From Chelativorans petroleitrophicus (lineage in GTDB: Bacteria > Pseudomonadota > Alphaproteobacteria > Rhizobiales > Rhizobiaceae), in assembly GCF_025398195.1 (NCBI RefSeq), contig NZ_JAODNV010000008.1, forward strand, positions 124,001 to 188,000: a stretch of DNA of 64,000 nucleotides, read 5' to 3'. Of this stretch, positions 44,291 through 53,843 are shown piece after piece; within the stretch, counting starts at the first letter, position 1; every line of letters starts with the position of its first letter. A program made the position numbers and the translations under genes. The notes under the pieces were generated by a model. The model had not been told where the DNA came from. It was given only the letters and a program-made list of their open reading frames with translations, and made no database searches.

Positions 44291-45345
44291 CAACGTTCCG
44301 CGCGGTCGAGCTTCTGCCGGTATTTCTCGGCTTCCCAATGGGTCAGCTCGTATTCCTGCTCGCTTCCGAGATATTCGACCGGCGCTGCGGGATCGATCCG
44401 CAGCGCCACCTCGGCAAGACAGCGCGCCATGACAAGCCCGCCCGAGGAAAGCCCGCTTGCCATCAGCACGCCGCGGCCCGGAACGAGAACGAGCCTGAGA
44501 AGCGTTCCGCCCGCTGCCTCTTCATTTTGCTGCAAGGCTGCTGCTGTCTCTCCCTCTTCAAGCACACCCAGCTCGGTTCCAAGGAAGATCACGTGATCGG
44601 GATAGAGAGAGCCCGCGCGGGCGATTCGGCAGGCATCGGGATCGAGCGCGACCGCATGGGCGGCTTCGTCCTCAGGGAGGCGATATTCAGAGCCAGCAAT
44701 TGAAGAAAGATAAGCAAGGTCCGGGGGGGGCGTCTTGCGCGGCTCGATTCTCAGCGCGGCCGTGACGGCCTCGATTTTAGCAGTCACCTCCTCCACGGTT
44801 TCCCCGGCGATGATGATGCCGTGATTGCGGAGGATAAGGACATCCGGCCTTTCGCTCGCCACCCGCGCAATTTCACGGGCAAGCGGCACACCAGGCCTGC
44901 GATAGGGGATGATGCGCCATTTGAGATGCGGAAGAGCCCTCATCCGCTCTGAAATCACGGCATGGACATCGGCGCGCACCGCATGCGCGATAGTGTTTAC
45001 GCAGTGGAAATGCGCGACGACAGCCTGCGGCAGGACCGCGTGCACGCTCGTCTCGATGGAGGGGCGCAGCCGGCTTTCGTTGAGGCTTTCCACCACGAAA
45101 TCCGTGATCGCAGCGTCCACCCGCTCGTCTCCCGCCTCCAGAGCAGTCACGAGCGGTTCGACCGCGACGGGAACGAAGATTTCCCGTTCCTCGGCCTCGG
45201 CAAGCCACGTTCCAGATGCCTTCACCCACATGATGCCTTCGGCTTTGATGGACGTGTTGCCGCCCGCCCCCTGGGTGCGCGTAATGTCCTTTCCGAGCTT
45301 GGCAGAAAGTTCCCTGAGCGCCGGTAGCGCTGAAGCCTGGGTCAC
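44290..45345 (-). CDS. Class II aldolase/adducin-family protein
   Basis: Zn-dependent retro-aldol enzyme of the L-fuculose/rhamnulose-1-phosphate aldolase superfamily, in the long form (351 residues) resembling the aldolase half of bifunctional rhamnulose enzymes. The domain has GGNTSIKAEGIMWVKASGTWLAE, SIETSVHAVLPQAVVAHFHCVNTIAH with Glu98 and metal His112/His114, and LRNHGIIIAGET with His175. Expected products are dihydroxyacetone phosphate plus an aldehyde. First gene of the minus-strand arm (aldolase, kinase, HAD), divergent from the DeoR gene. Confidence 0.9.
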   Translation of the reverse strand: MTQASALPALRELSAKLGKDITRTQGAGGNTSIKAEGIMWVKASGTWLAEAEEREIFVPVAVEPLVTALEAGDERVDAAITDFVVESLNESRLRPSIETSVHAVLPQAVVAHFHCVNTIAHAVRADVHAVISERMRALPHLKWRIIPYRRPGVPLAREIARVASERPDVLILRNHGIIIAGETVEEVTAKIEAVTAALRIEPRKTPPPDLAYLSSIAGSEYRLPEDEAAHAVALDPDACRIARAGSLYPDHVIFLGTELGVLEEGETAAALQQNEEAAGGTLLRLVLVPGRGVLMASGLSSGGLVMARCLAEVALRIDPAAPVEYLGSEQEYELTHWEAEKYRQKLDRAER

Positions 45346-45416
45346 CGCGTCCTCCGCTAAGGCACTGGATGGGTGCGGCGCATTCGCCGCATCGATGATA
45401 TGGTTCTATCACACGA

Positions 45417-45493
45417 TGAACGAGTTTCGTCAATGATGAGCAAAGTTGCTTGCGAAACGGCGGAGCTTCTGATTATATCCGCTCAAAACGAGC
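45417..45493. promoter_or_regulatory. Candidate DeoR operator region
   Basis: The divergent intergenic DNA contains ACGA-GTT-TCGT (45420-45430), GCGAAAC near 45450 and GCTC-AAAAC-GAGC (45481-45493). These TTTCG/CGAAA words resemble known DeoR-family operators. The assignment rests on position and motif style only. Confidence 0.35.
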
Positions 45494-45519
45494 AGAGATG
45501 CTGGGGAGGAAGACGTCCT

Positions 45520-46302
45520 GTGAGTGATCTTGATCGCCATAGGATCATAAGGGACTTGCTGAAGGAGCGCCCGTTCGCATCGGTGCGCGACCTCCAGAAG
45601 CTGCTCGGCGTCTCGGCCGCGACCGTCCGCCGCGATATCGACAAGCTGCATGAGATCGGCGTCGTTCGTAAGGTCTATGGCGGCATCTCGGCCAATGACG
45701 GATATGCCTACGCGGAGCGTGCCTCCGCCCGCCCTTATAACGAGAACCGCGATATCGCCGTCGAGGCCAAGCAGGCCATCGCGAAAGTGGCCGAGAGGCT
45801 GGTTACCGACGGCGACTCCATCATCGTCCATGCCGGCTCCACCTGTTACTATCTGGGCGTGCGGTTGGCCCGGAGGAACTTGAGGATTTACACGAACTCC
45901 ATGCCGCTGGCCTCCTATCTTGGCGAGCACGGCACGTGCCACCTTGTTATCGCGGGGGGCGAGCTGCACCGGGAGCCGGGCATCATCCATTCCGCCACGC
46001 CCTCGCAGCCCAGCTTCTTCGCATCCAAGTTCTTTCTGGGCACTCAGGGCATCAGCAGCGACGGCGCTTTGGAGTCCCACCCTCTTCTGGTCAAGGTCAT
46101 CCGGGAACTGAGCGAATGTGCCGACGAGATCGTCCTTCTCGCCGACAGCCGCAAGTTCTCGCTCAAGCCGCGCCATGCCGTCTTGCCGCTTTCGCGCATC
46201 AGCACGCTGGTGACGGATGAAGGCATTTCTGACAAGAATGCCCAGATGATTGAAAATGCCGGCATCCGGCTGATGATCGCCCAGACGGCGGGGGAGGAAT
46301 GA
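45520..46302 (+). CDS. DeoR-family transcriptional regulator
   Basis: Sugar-responsive repressor of 260 residues. An N-terminal helix-turn-helix (RHRIIRDLLKERPFASVRDLQKLLGVSAATVRRDIDKLHEIGVVRKVYGG) is followed by the DeoR effector domain that binds phosphorylated sugars (KQAIAKVAERLVTDGDSIIVHAGSTCYYL, IAGGELHREPG). The start is GTG 45520 behind GGGGAGGA; longer readings lack support. It sits between two divergent catabolic arms and overlaps the next kinase gene by a few bases. It probably represses both arms until a phosphorylated intermediate binds. Confidence 0.92.
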   Translation: MSDLDRHRIIRDLLKERPFASVRDLQKLLGVSAATVRRDIDKLHEIGVVRKVYGGISANDGYAYAERASARPYNENRDIAVEAKQAIAKVAERLVTDGDSIIVHAGSTCYYLGVRLARRNLRIYTNSMPLASYLGEHGTCHLVIAGGELHREPGIIHSATPSQPSFFASKFFLGTQGISSDGALESHPLLVKVIRELSECADEIVLLADSRKFSLKPRHAVLPLSRISTLVTDEGISDKNAQMIENAGIRLMIAQTAGEE

Positions 46303-47687
46303 TGGGCGCTCCGCTTGCAGTCTTCGACCTGGGCAAGACGAATTCCAAGATGTTCGTTTTCTCTCCCGAGGGCGAAATATTGGCCGAGCAGAGGCAGGCT
46401 CCGGAATGGAGAGAGCACAACGGCATCCGCGTTCTCGACGATGTACGGCTTGAAGCTTGGATGCGCGCGGCGCTGACAAAGGCCGTGGCGGAGCATGGCA
46501 TCGAAGGCGTGATGTTTTCCGGTCACGGCTGCACCTTCGCGCTCGTTGCGGATGGATCGCTTACGCATCCCATCCTCGACTACGAACAGGAAGTGCCTGC
46601 TTCCGTGGCCCCGGAGATCGACGCTCTTCTTCCGCAATTTTCCGAGACCTACTCGCCGCGCCTGCCGCTCGGCCTCAATATGGGCCGGCACATGCTCTGG
46701 CTGGAGCGGGCCGCGCCGGCTGCCTTAGGGCAAGCCCGGCACATTCTGGGATATCCCCAGTTCTGGAGCTGGCGCTTCTCCGGGGTGCCTGTATCGGAGC
46801 TTTCCTATCTTGGCTGCCACTCGCATCTGTGGGCGCCACTGAAGAATGATTTCTCATCGCTCGTCGACAAGCGCGGCTGGCGGGAAAAGATGCCGCCCTT
46901 TGCGCGGGCGGGAGCAGTTCTCGGTACTGTCGATATAACGCCCCCGTCGGGCGAGACGCGTTCAGTCGCCGTTCACAACGGCGTGCATGACTCCAATTCT
47001 TCTCTCTACTGCTACCGTGCCGCTGGACACGATTCCTTCACGCTCATCTCCAGCGGTACCTGGGTCATCATTTTCAACACGGACTGTCCGCTTTCCATGC
47101 TCGATGAAGAGCGCGACATGCTTGCCAATGTGAGCGTGGATGGCGTTCCCGTGCCCACGATCCGGTTCATGGGCGGCCGGGAGTTCGACACGATCCGGCA
47201 AGATGCGCCTCCCAAGGTAAATCGGGCGGACATGCAGGCCGTGATCGATAAAAGGCTTTTCGCGCTTCCGAGTTTCGCCGCCGGCGGCCCCGCACAGGAG
47301 ACGAAAGGAGAGATCGCCGGGCCGGTAGGCTCGGATGCGGAGCGCTCCGCTCTCGCGCTTCTCTATGTCGCCCTAATGACCGATTACTCCCTCGATCTCA
47401 TCGGTTCCAGCAACACCCTCATCGTGGACGGGGGATTGGTGAAGACAGACGCCTATGCGGAAGTTCTGGCTGAGCTGCGTCCCTCGCAAAGGGTGCTGTC
47501 CAGCGACAACCCTGAAGGCTCGGCGGTCGGCGCGGCAACTCTCGCCTTCGAGGCGCATGGCGTGAGGCCTCGGCCCGTGGAATGCAGCGAGGTTCAGCCG
47601 GCCACGCTCCGCGGCCTTGCGGAATACCGCGATCTCTGGCGCGAACGCGTCGAGGAAAGGCGGCGCCGGGCGGGGAGCGGCCAATGA
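46302..47687 (+). CDS. FGGY-family carbohydrate kinase (2)
   Basis: A second sugar kinase (461 residues from ATG 46302; another ATG lies at 46299), resembling L-fuculo-/rhamnulokinase types. The N-terminal motif is [20 protein letters not shown], the middle has [14 protein letters not shown] with the catalytic Asp, the signature-like [16 protein letters not shown] follows, and the C-terminal region is [19 protein letters not shown]. It overlaps the DeoR stop, so it is coupled. Two distantly related FGGY kinases in one locus suggest either two sugars or two entry points. Confidence 0.9.
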   Translation: MGAPLAVFDLGKTNSKMFVFSPEGEILAEQRQAPEWREHNGIRVLDDVRLEAWMRAALTKAVAEHGIEGVMFSGHGCTFALVADGSLTHPILDYEQEVPASVAPEIDALLPQFSETYSPRLPLGLNMGRHMLWLERAAPAALGQARHILGYPQFWSWRFSGVPVSELSYLGCHSHLWAPLKNDFSSLVDKRGWREKMPPFARAGAVLGTVDITPPSGETRSVAVHNGVHDSNSSLYCYRAAGHDSFTLISSGTWVIIFNTDCPLSMLDEERDMLANVSVDGVPVPTIRFMGGREFDTIRQDAPPKVNRADMQAVIDKRLFALPSFAAGGPAQETKGEIAGPVGSDAERSALALLYVALMTDYSLDLIGSSNTLIVDGGLVKTDAYAEVLAELRPSQRVLSSDNPEGSAVGAATLAFEAHGVRPRPVECSEVQPATLRGLAEYRDLWRERVEERRRRAGSGQ

Positions 47688-47709
47688 CGATCCGGAAAGG
47701 AAATGGGCG

Positions 47710-49275
47710 ATGACGCCGGTTGACGCTCCCGCCAGCACGGCTGCTCCAGTGCTGGAGATGCGCAACATCAGCAAGACCTTCGGCGCCATCAACGCGCTGA
47801 GGAATGTCTCCTTCACCGTCTATCCGGGCGAGCTGCACGCGCTGATGGGCGAGAACGGCGCTGGCAAATCCACTCTGATGAAGGTGCTGTCCGGCGCTTA
47901 CACTGCCGATCCGGGCGGAGAAATCATCGTCGGCGGAGAACCGATGCCGACCGGCAACCCCAAGCTGGCGAGAGCAAAGGGGATCGCCGTCATCTATCAG
48001 GAACTCTCGCTGTCGCCCAACCTGACCGTCGCGCAGAACATCTTCCTCGGCAACGAGCCATCCCGCTACGGCCTTGTGGACCGGCGCGCGATGGTGAAGG
48101 CGGCTGCGCCCATCCTCGAACGGCTAGGCGTACATTTTTCGCCGACGACGCAGGTCGGCATGCTTTCGCTCGGCGAGCGGCAGCTTGTCGAGATCGCACG
48201 CGCGCTTGGCGCCGACGCCCGTATCATCGTCATGGACGAGCCGACGACGTCGCTGACGACGCGGGAGACGGAGAAGCTCTTCGAGGTCATCTACAATCTC
48301 AAGAAGGAAGGCATCGCGATCATCTACATCAGCCACCGTATGGAAGAGATTTATCGCCTGGCCGACCGATGCAGCGTGCTGCGCGACGGCGCCTATGTAG
48401 GCACGCTGGAGCGCAAGGAGCTTTCGGCTGCGCGTCTTGTCTCCATGATGGTGGGGCGTGATCTCTCCTCCTTCTACCGGAAGGAGCACTACACGCCGAA
48501 ACAGGGCGGCGAGGTCATTCTTTCCGTGCGCAATCTGGGCGACGGAAAGCGCGTTCACGACTGCTCCTTCGATGTCTACCGCGGCGAGGTTCTGGGCATT
48601 GCCGGGCTTGTCGGCTCCGGCCGGACGGAGCTGGCTCGCCTCATCTATGGTGCCGACCGGCGGACATCGGGAACCATCACGCTGAACGGCAGGGAACTTT
48701 CCATCAACTCCCCACGCGAGGCACTCGATCAGGGCGTGGCCTATCTCACGGAAGACCGCAAGGTTCTGGGCCTTTTCCTCGACATGTCCATTGCCGAGAA
48801 CGTGAACATCAGCGTGCTTGAAAAGGACGCCAGGACAGGCGGGCTGATCGATTTCAAGGCGGTGGCGCGCCGCGCGGCGAAGGCGATCGAGACGCTTTCC
48901 ATCAGGGCGCAGAGCGCGTCCATGACGGCAGGCGCGCTATCGGGGGGCAACCAGCAGAAGGTGCTGCTTGCGCGCCTTCTGGAGACGAAGCCTAAGGTCA
49001 TCATTCTCGACGAACCCACGCGCGGCGTGGATGTGGGCGCGAAATCCGAAATCTACCGGCTGATCGACGAGCTTGCCCGCAGCGGCATCGCGATCATCAT
49101 CATCTCCAGCGAGCTTCCGGAGATTGTCGGCGTGGCCGACCGGACGCTCGTGATGCGCGAGGGCAGGATCGCCGGCGAGGTGACGGCCAGCGCGAAGGAG
49201 CCGATCGACCAGGAAGCTGTGATGGCGCTCTCCACCGGCGCCACGACGGTTCAGCAACACATGCCGGCGGCGTGA
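47710..49275 (+). CDS. Sugar ABC transporter, dual ATP-binding protein (RbsA/XylG type)
   Basis: The 521-residue ATPase has two ABC domains. The first has Walker [15 protein letters not shown], signature [15 protein letters not shown] and Walker [13 protein letters not shown]. The second has the usual degenerate loop [16 protein letters not shown], signature [15 protein letters not shown] and [14 protein letters not shown]. The ATG at 47710 follows AAAGGA. Next to the kinase on the same strand, it energises the permease encoded downstream. Confidence 0.95.
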   Translation: MTPVDAPASTAAPVLEMRNISKTFGAINALRNVSFTVYPGELHALMGENGAGKSTLMKVLSGAYTADPGGEIIVGGEPMPTGNPKLARAKGIAVIYQELSLSPNLTVAQNIFLGNEPSRYGLVDRRAMVKAAAPILERLGVHFSPTTQVGMLSLGERQLVEIARALGADARIIVMDEPTTSLTTRETEKLFEVIYNLKKEGIAIIYISHRMEEIYRLADRCSVLRDGAYVGTLERKELSAARLVSMMVGRDLSSFYRKEHYTPKQGGEVILSVRNLGDGKRVHDCSFDVYRGEVLGIAGLVGSGRTELARLIYGADRRTSGTITLNGRELSINSPREALDQGVAYLTEDRKVLGLFLDMSIAENVNISVLEKDARTGGLIDFKAVARRAAKAIETLSIRAQSASMTAGALSGGNQQKVLLARLLETKPKVIILDEPTRGVDVGAKSEIYRLIDELARSGIAIIIISSELPEIVGVADRTLVMREGRIAGEVTASAKEPIDQEAVMALSTGATTVQQHMPAA

Positions 49276-49291
49276 TCATGAAACTCAAGCG

Positions 49292-50293
49292 ATGGATCGA
49301 GTATCCGCGATGACTGATGCTGTTGCCCAGACCCAGAGAGACCGCCAGCTCCGGCTGCGAGTGCTGATCACAGCCCTTGGCATGCTGCCCGTGCTCGTGC
49401 TGCTGGTGCTCGGCTTCGAGCTGCTTTCGGGCCGGTTTCTCACCTTCAACAATCTTTCGATCGTCATGCAGCAGGCGGCCATCAACATCGTGCTTGCCGC
49501 CGGCATGACCTTCGTGATCCTCACGGGCGGCATCGATCTTTCGGTCGGCTCGATCCTGGCGGCGTCAGCGATGATAGCGGTCATCGTTTCGCTCATTCCC
49601 GACTGGGGAATGCTGGGCATTCTTGCCGCGCTGGCGATGGGGCTTGCCTGCGGCTTCGCTAATGGCGCGCTCATCGCCTATCTTAAGCTGCCGCCCTTTA
49701 TCGTAACTCTGGGCTCACTCACCGCCGTACGCGGCCTTGCGCGACTTCTGGGGGACGACACGACGGTCTTCAATCCATCCCTGCCCTTCGCCTTCATCGG
49801 CAACGGCACGCTGTTCGGCGTGCCCTGGCTCGCGATCATCTCCATATCCGTGGTACTCGTGTCCTGGTTCATCCTGCGGCGCACCGTTCTCGGCACCTGG
49901 ATCTATGCTGTTGGCGGCAATATGGAGGCGGCGCGGCTGACGGGCATCAAGGTGCCGCTCGTCCTGCTCTTCGTCTATTCCATGTCCGGCCTTCTTTCAG
50001 GCCTTGGCGGCGCGATGTCCGCGGCGCGTCTCTTCGCGGCCAACGGCCTGCAGCTCGGTCAGGCCTATGAACTCGACGCCATCGCGGCCGTCATCCTCGG
50101 CGGGACGAGTTTCGTGGGCGGCGTCGGCTCCATCTGGGGCACGCTGATCGGCGCGCTCATCATCGCCGTCCTGTCCAACGGGCTGATCCTCGTGGGGGTC
50201 TCGGACATCTGGCAGTACATCATCAAGGGATTGGTCATCATCGCGGCCGTTGCTCTGGACCGCTACCGGCTCCAGGGGGTCAGCCGAACGTGA
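49292..50293 (+). CDS. Sugar ABC transporter, permease (RbsC type)
   Basis: Inner-membrane permease of 333 residues with 8-10 TM segments. The family words AGMTFVILTGGIDLSVGSIL, GLACGFANGALIAYLKLPPFIVTLGSLTAVRGLA and GTWIYAVGGNMEAARLTGIKV are clear. The start is ATG 49292 or ATG 49310. It follows the ATPase by 16 bases. Confidence 0.95.
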   Translation: MDRVSAMTDAVAQTQRDRQLRLRVLITALGMLPVLVLLVLGFELLSGRFLTFNNLSIVMQQAAINIVLAAGMTFVILTGGIDLSVGSILAASAMIAVIVSLIPDWGMLGILAALAMGLACGFANGALIAYLKLPPFIVTLGSLTAVRGLARLLGDDTTVFNPSLPFAFIGNGTLFGVPWLAIISISVVLVSWFILRRTVLGTWIYAVGGNMEAARLTGIKVPLVLLFVYSMSGLLSGLGGAMSAARLFAANGLQLGQAYELDAIAAVILGGTSFVGGVGSIWGTLIGALIIAVLSNGLILVGVSDIWQYIIKGLVIIAAVALDRYRLQGVSRT

Positions 50294-50369
50294 TTGATGG
50301 TCCAAAACCGGTTTCCAACCGGTCCAACAGCGCCTGAGGCGCACTCAAGAGAAAGAGGAGGTTACGTTC

Positions 50370-51308
50370 ATGCGTATCGTCAAGAACCTGCTTTGCGGTG
50401 CCGCTCTGGCATCCATGATGGCCGGCTCGGCCATGGCGAAGGATCTCAACAGCATCGGCATCTCGGTGGGCCTGCTGGGCAATCCGTTCTTTGTGGCGAC
50501 GATCAAGGGCATCGAGGATCGCGCCAAGGAGATCAATCCGGACGTGAAGATCACCTCGGTCTCGGCGGACTATGACCTGAACAAGCAGGTCTCGCAGATC
50601 GACAGCTTTATCGCCGCGGGCGTCGATATCATCATGCTCAACGCGGTGGATGCGAGCGCGATCGCCCCGGCGGTCAAGAAGGCCCAGGACGCCGGCATCG
50701 TCGTGGCCGCCTTCGACGTTTCGGCACCCGGCGCGGACGTGACGGTGATGACCAACAACGTGAAGGCGGGCGAGATCGCCTGCCAGTACATCGTCGATGA
50801 GCTGAACGGCGAAGGCAACGTCATCATCATCAACGGCCCGCAGTCCTCCTCCATCATCGACCGCGTGAAGGGCTGCAAGAGCGTGTTCGAGCAGCACCCC
50901 GGCATCAACATCCTTTCAGACGACCAGAACGGTCAGGCTTCACGCGAGGGCGGGCTGGATGTGATGCAGGGCCTTCTGACCCGCTTTGACGATGTCGACG
51001 CGGTCTTCGCCATCAACGACCCGACGGCGATCGGCGCGGAGCTTGCGGCCCGTCAGCTCAACCGTACGGACTTCTTCATCACCGCCGTGGACGGTGCGCC
51101 GGATATCGAGCAGGCGCTGAAGACCGGCACCTCGATTATCAAGGCTTCGGCCTCGCAGGACCCCTACGTGATGGCCGGTCAGGCGCTGGAGCTTGGCTAC
51201 AAGGTGCTGCAGGGCGAGAAGCCCGAGCAGGACACCGTGCTTCTCGATCCGCAGCTGATTACGGCCGAGAACGTGAACGAGTACAAGGGCTGGACAGCGG
51301 CTCGCTAA
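50370..51308 (+). CDS. Sugar ABC transporter, substrate-binding protein (RbsB type)
   Basis: Periplasmic type-I binding protein of 312 residues (Peripla_BP_4). The signal peptide (NLLCGAALASMMAGSAMA) is followed by NSIGISVGLLGNPFFVATIKGIEDRA and the later FAINDPTAIGAELAARQLNR and AVDGAPDIEQAL motifs. A strong RBS (AGAGGAGG) precedes it. It is the last transporter gene, placed after the permease and before a hairpin, so it may be separately abundant. Confidence 0.95.
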   Translation: MRIVKNLLCGAALASMMAGSAMAKDLNSIGISVGLLGNPFFVATIKGIEDRAKEINPDVKITSVSADYDLNKQVSQIDSFIAAGVDIIMLNAVDASAIAPAVKKAQDAGIVVAAFDVSAPGADVTVMTNNVKAGEIACQYIVDELNGEGNVIIINGPQSSSIIDRVKGCKSVFEQHPGINILSDDQNGQASREGGLDVMQGLLTRFDDVDAVFAINDPTAIGAELAARQLNRTDFFITAVDGAPDIEQALKTGTSIIKASASQDPYVMAGQALELGYKVLQGEKPEQDTVLLDPQLITAENVNEYKGWTAAR

Positions 51309-51320
51309 GCCAGCACCGAA

Positions 51321-51352
51321 AATGCGCAGCCGGATCTTTCCGGCTGCGCATT
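51321..51352 (+). terminator. Hairpin after the sugar-binding protein gene
   Basis: Perfect 14-bp arms (AATGCGCAGCCGGA and TCCGGCTGCGCATT) enclose loop TCTT, thirteen bases after the stop. A T run is lacking, so it may stabilise the transporter mRNA or partly terminate before the isomerase gene. Confidence 0.65.
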
Positions 51353-51448
51353 CCTGGATCGCTGGCGTCCACGTGACGGGGAAGCGATCCACGTTGTTTC
51401 TCAAGCAATTCCGGACGGAAGTTCTGGAGCGCGCAGAAGGGTCATCCC

Positions 51449-52345
51449 ATGTCCAAACTCGGCATTCATTCATTCGTCTGGAGCGCCGGCTCCTCCCGGA
51501 ATGAAATCGAGACCGCGCTGATCCGGACCAAGGAAGCGGGTTTCGATCTGATCGAGCTTTCCTATCTCGATCCGAAGGTGGTCGATATCCCCTGGCTGGC
51601 GCGCCGTCTGGAAGAACTCGGGCTTGCTGTCGCCATCAGCATGGGATTGCCGCAGGACGGCGACATTTCCAGCGCCGATGCCGAGATCGCGAAGAATGGT
51701 GTTGCAATTCTCGACCGTGCGGTGGCGCTCACCCGCGATCTGGGCGGCACCAAGCTGGGCGGCATCTTGAGCTCCGCGCATGGCTATTCGCCCCAGGCCC
51801 CCACGCGCGAGGCCTGGGACCGGAGTGTGGCCAATCTCTCCAAAGTGGCCGAGCGGGCGAAGGAAGCGGGCGTCACGCTCAACCTCGAGATCGTCAACCG
51901 CTTCGAGAGCAACCTGCTCAATACCGCCGCCCAAGGCATCGCCTATATCAGGGATACGGGCGCCTCGAACGTGTTCCTCCACCTCGATACGTTCCACATG
52001 AATATCGAGGAGGCGGACCTCGGGCTGGCCCTGCGCAATGCGGCCGACAAGGTGGGCTACGTTCATATCGGCGAGAGCCACCGCGGCTATCTCGGTACGG
52101 GCAGCATCGATTTCGCCGCCGTGTTCGATGCGCTCGTGGCCATCGGCTATAACGACTACATCACCTTCGAATCCTTCTCCTCGGAGATCGTGGACAGGGA
52201 CCTGTCGCTGAAGACGGCCATCTGGCGCAATCTCTGGACCGACAATGTGGACCTCGCCCGCCATGCGCGCACCTTCATATCCCTCGGGATGGAAACCGCG
52301 CGACGCAAGGCAGAGCTTGTTAGGCAAGAGCAGCGGCCTTCCTGA
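51449..52345 (+). CDS. Sugar 3-epimerase/isomerase, D-psicose/tagatose 3-epimerase-like
   Basis: TIM-barrel metal-dependent ketose epimerase of 298 residues. The metal residues are Glu147 (LEIVNRFE), Asp180 (HLDTFHMN), His206 (VHIGES) and Glu241 (TFESFS). The spacing 147/180/206/241 equals that of Agrobacterium psicose 3-epimerase (152/185/211/246), as I know it, offset by five. It would interconvert ketoses before phosphorylation by the neighbouring kinases. The gene is the last of the plus-strand arm and follows a hairpin; RBS GAAGGG precedes the ATG. Confidence 0.92.
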   Translation: MSKLGIHSFVWSAGSSRNEIETALIRTKEAGFDLIELSYLDPKVVDIPWLARRLEELGLAVAISMGLPQDGDISSADAEIAKNGVAILDRAVALTRDLGGTKLGGILSSAHGYSPQAPTREAWDRSVANLSKVAERAKEAGVTLNLEIVNRFESNLLNTAAQGIAYIRDTGASNVFLHLDTFHMNIEEADLGLALRNAADKVGYVHIGESHRGYLGTGSIDFAAVFDALVAIGYNDYITFESFSSEIVDRDLSLKTAIWRNLWTDNVDLARHARTFISLGMETARRKAELVRQEQRPS

Positions 52346-52372
52346 GGCCGTCACCGCGCGGCGAGGGGGGTG

Positions 52373-53029
52373 TCAGGGCGCGAGGACCAGCGTGCCCTTT
52401 CGCATGGTAAAGGCCTCCGCGAAGTGCTCGGGCGCGCGGCATTCCATGCCGCGCAGGCGGGCAATGCCGGTAAACGTCTCGGCATCGAACCAGTCCTTGG
52501 AGCGCTGCGTGGCGAAATGCTCCATGAGCAGCGCGATCTTGCGCTCCAGCGTCTTCCCTGATAACGGCATGTAGAGATTCGGCCGCCCCAGATCGCCGTC
52601 CCACTTGGGGATCTCGTATTCAAGGATGAGATGGTCGCGGAACAGGTTCCACGTCAGCTCGCAAAGCTGACGGTGGTCCTGATGGGCGTCATCCCGCGAA
52701 TGGGTAAAGACGATGTCCGGCGTGCATTCGCTGCGGATGCGGGCGAGCCATTCCTTGATCGCGCGGCTTTGGGCCGGAAAGTAGCTGTCGTCGAAATTGG
52801 CAAGCTCGATCCGCCTGTCCGGCACGCCCTGCAGAAAGGCGCGGGCGGAAGCTTCCGCCTCGCCGGACCTTTGCCCCCGGGCACTCGCCACGCACCAGTG
52901 GACGGAGAGTTTCGTGCCGGATTCGATAAGCTGAAGGATCGTGCCGCCGAGACCGATCTCGATATCGTCGGAATGGGCCCCGATGCAGAGAAGGCGCAGC
53001 GGCTCACGCCTCAGCACAAGCCCTTCCAT
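52373..53029 (-). CDS. PIG-L family deacetylase
   Basis: Zn-dependent deacetylase of the LmbE/PIG-L family (218 residues), acting on N-acetyl groups of sugars. The Zn motif is IGAHSDDIEIGLGG with His19, Asp21 and Asp22, and HSRDDAHQDHRQL supplies the late His. It is last in the minus-strand nucleotide-sugar operon; only one base separates its start from the RfbF-like gene's stop. A role in deacetylating a nucleotide sugar or glycan intermediate is inferred. Confidence 0.9.
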   Translation of the reverse strand: MEGLVLRREPLRLLCIGAHSDDIEIGLGGTILQLIESGTKLSVHWCVASARGQRSGEAEASARAFLQGVPDRRIELANFDDSYFPAQSRAIKEWLARIRSECTPDIVFTHSRDDAHQDHRQLCELTWNLFRDHLILEYEIPKWDGDLGRPNLYMPLSGKTLERKIALLMEHFATQRSKDWFDAETFTGIARLRGMECRAPEHFAEAFTMRKGTLVLAP

Positions 53030-53030
53030 A

Positions 53031-53843
53031 TCACAGCGCCGTCTTCAACGGGGCATCCGCGGCCTGCGCCTTGCGCCGCACCTTCCACGGCATCTCGCCC
53101 TTCTCGACGATATCCTCGAGGGCCTGCCAGTCCCTGAGCGTATCCATCGACCGCCAGAAGCCTTCGTGCTTGTAGGCCATCAGCTTGTCTTCGGCGATCA
53201 GCCGGTCGAACGGCTCCAGCACAAGCTCCTCGCCTTCGCGCATGTAGTCGAAGATCTCCGACCGGAAGATGAAGTAGCCGCCATTGATCCAGATGTCCGA
53301 CCGCGACGAGCTGCGGAATTCCCGCACCCGCCCATCCTCCGCGATGTCGGCGAGGTGATAGGTGAGCGGCGGGCGCACGGCCAGGAAGCAGCCGATCTTG
53401 TCGCTCGCCTCGAAACGCGCCAGCATGTCGTCCAGGTCCACGTCGGTGAGCCCATCGCTGTAATTGGCGAGGAACATCTTTTCCCCGCGCAGGTGATCGC
53501 GCACGGCCCACAGGCGCTGGCCGATGTTCCTCCAGATGCCGGTGTCGATGAGCGTGACGCGCCAGTCCCGGTTCATTTCGCCGAGGACCTGCACGTTCCG
53601 TCCACCGTCCGAGATCACGCAGTCGCCGAAGGTTTGCGGACGGAAGTTCAGGAAGAAATCCTTGATGACGTTCGCCTTGTAGCCAAGGCAGAGAATGAAA
53701 TCGTCATGGCCGTAATCGGCATAATACTGCATCACGTGATGCAGTATGGGCCGGTGGCCAAGCGGTATCATGGGCTTCGGGACGCTTTCCGAATATTCCC
53801 GGATGCGCGTGCCGAGCCCCCCGCAAAACAGAACCACTTTCAT
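53031..53843 (-). CDS. rfbF: Glucose-1-phosphate cytidylyltransferase-like (RfbF family)
   Basis: Sugar-phosphate nucleotidyltransferase of 270 residues that would make CDP-glucose from CTP and glucose-1-phosphate. The nucleotide motif is VVLFCGGLGTRIREYSESVPKPM, the metal Asp region is NYSDGLTDVDLDDM, and the GGYFIFRSEIFDYM and WRSMDTLRDW regions follow the RfbF pattern. It overlaps the methyltransferase stop by 4 bases. CDP-sugar chemistry is therefore indicated rather than dTDP, unlike the RfbC-like neighbour, which may act on a CDP-4-keto sugar. Confidence 0.9.
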   Translation of the reverse strand: MKVVLFCGGLGTRIREYSESVPKPMIPLGHRPILHHVMQYYADYGHDDFILCLGYKANVIKDFFLNFRPQTFGDCVISDGGRNVQVLGEMNRDWRVTLIDTGIWRNIGQRLWAVRDHLRGEKMFLANYSDGLTDVDLDDMLARFEASDKIGCFLAVRPPLTYHLADIAEDGRVREFRSSSRSDIWINGGYFIFRSEIFDYMREGEELVLEPFDRLIAEDKLMAYKHEGFWRSMDTLRDWQALEDIVEKGEMPWKVRRKAQAADAPLKTAL

